Shown here one piece after another: positions 63,879 through 64,000 of a DNA stretch of 64,000 nucleotides. The stretch is from Pectobacterium carotovorum. GTDB taxonomy: Bacteria; Pseudomonadota; Gammaproteobacteria; Enterobacterales; Enterobacteriaceae. The notes beneath the pieces were generated by a model. It saw nothing but the letters and a program-made list of their open reading frames with translations, did no database searches and had not been told where the DNA came from. Position 1 is the first letter of the stretch. Each line of letters starts with the position of its first letter. Location of the stretch: the NCBI RefSeq assembly GCF_900129615.1, contig NZ_FQWI01000006.1:124001-188000 (forward strand). Reading direction: 5' to 3'. A program made the translations under genes and the position numbers.

Positions 63879-64000
63879 ATGAGCGATACCGTTTTATCGT
63901 ATCCAGCACACCATCGCGCCACGCTGCAAGAAATTCTTGCCCGACGTGATTGGGAAAACCCAGCCTGTACTCACTATCAGCGGCTCCCTGCTCACCCACC
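63879..64000 (+). CDS. lacZ: Beta-galactosidase LacZ, 5' part
   Basis: The first 40 codons of lacZ; the gene runs off the window. The N-terminus ([20 protein letters not shown]) matches the start of LacZ (in E. coli LAVVLQRRDWENPGVTQ). CAGGAGCC lies 7 bases before the ATG. It is controlled by the lac operator directly upstream. The product hydrolyses lactose and other beta-galactosides, which in a plant pathogen may include galactan fragments. Confidence 0.93.
   Translation, partial: MSDTVLSYPAHHRATLQEILARRDWENPACTHYQRLPAHP

Overview
The window is a chromosomal segment of a soft-rot enterobacterium, almost certainly Pectobacterium (carotovorum clade). The main evidence is a DNA-damage-type pectin lyase (Pnl), several ERIC repeats, and close protein identity to Enterobacterales families (PatD, DcuB, GltP, Cbl, UhpABC, LacI). 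No rRNA, tRNA or CRISPR array was seen. Calls were made by reading the sequence against remembered family members; no database search was run.

Layout, left to right. (1) patD and a 56-residue acidic small protein, both on the minus strand. (2) A complete haem-acquisition operon hasI-hasS-hasR-hasA-hasD-hasE-hasF (2425-12543), with Fur-type boxes before hasI and hasR. (3) dcuB, with an FNR-type promoter and an ERIC element inside its presumed 5' leader. (4) A 10 kb divergent sulfonate-type region (14775-24527). The minus arm holds a racemase, a cysteate sulfo-lyase/D-cysteine desulfhydrase homologue, a Tau/Ssu-type ABC transporter and an Ldh2-type dehydrogenase. The plus arm holds a second Tau/Ssu-type ABC transporter and an HcxA-like dehydrogenase. 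The sulfonate regulator gene cbl lies close by. (5) gltP. (6) A small AT-rich island (about 26.3-28.4 kb) with an orphan T6SS hcp, an unknown 231-residue protein overlapping a 65-residue membrane protein (candidate effector and immunity pair) and a broken transposase gene. (7) cbl, then an AraC regulator and a DMT exporter. (8) A Fur-type iron operon on the minus strand: fetM (FTR1), fetP (P19), a DUF2318-like membrane protein, two FtsX-like permeases, an ATPase and a TlpA-like lipoprotein. (9) A chemoreceptor, a cysteine-type fdhF, a CitMHS transporter with a GntR regulator, a second DAACS transporter, a HypT-like LysR regulator and a second racemase. (10) pnl and an orphan MetQ/NlpA lipoprotein. 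(11) uhpABC directly followed by afuABC: sugar-phosphate sensing joined to an ABC sugar-phosphate importer, with no uhpT in the window. (12) lacI, a lac promoter with an E. coli-type lacO1, and the start of lacZ, cut by the window end.

The themes are iron and haem scavenging, sulfur and organic-acid nutrition, anaerobic metabolism (dcuB, fdhF), plant cell wall attack and uptake of host sugar phosphates, which suits a plant pathogen. The observations most worth follow-up are the Hcp/effector/immunity islet, the lyase-based sulfonate cluster, the missing haem-ligand histidines in HasR, the Sec-to-Cys FdhF, the Uhp-Afu coupling, and ERIC elements that sit inside transcribed leaders and operons.
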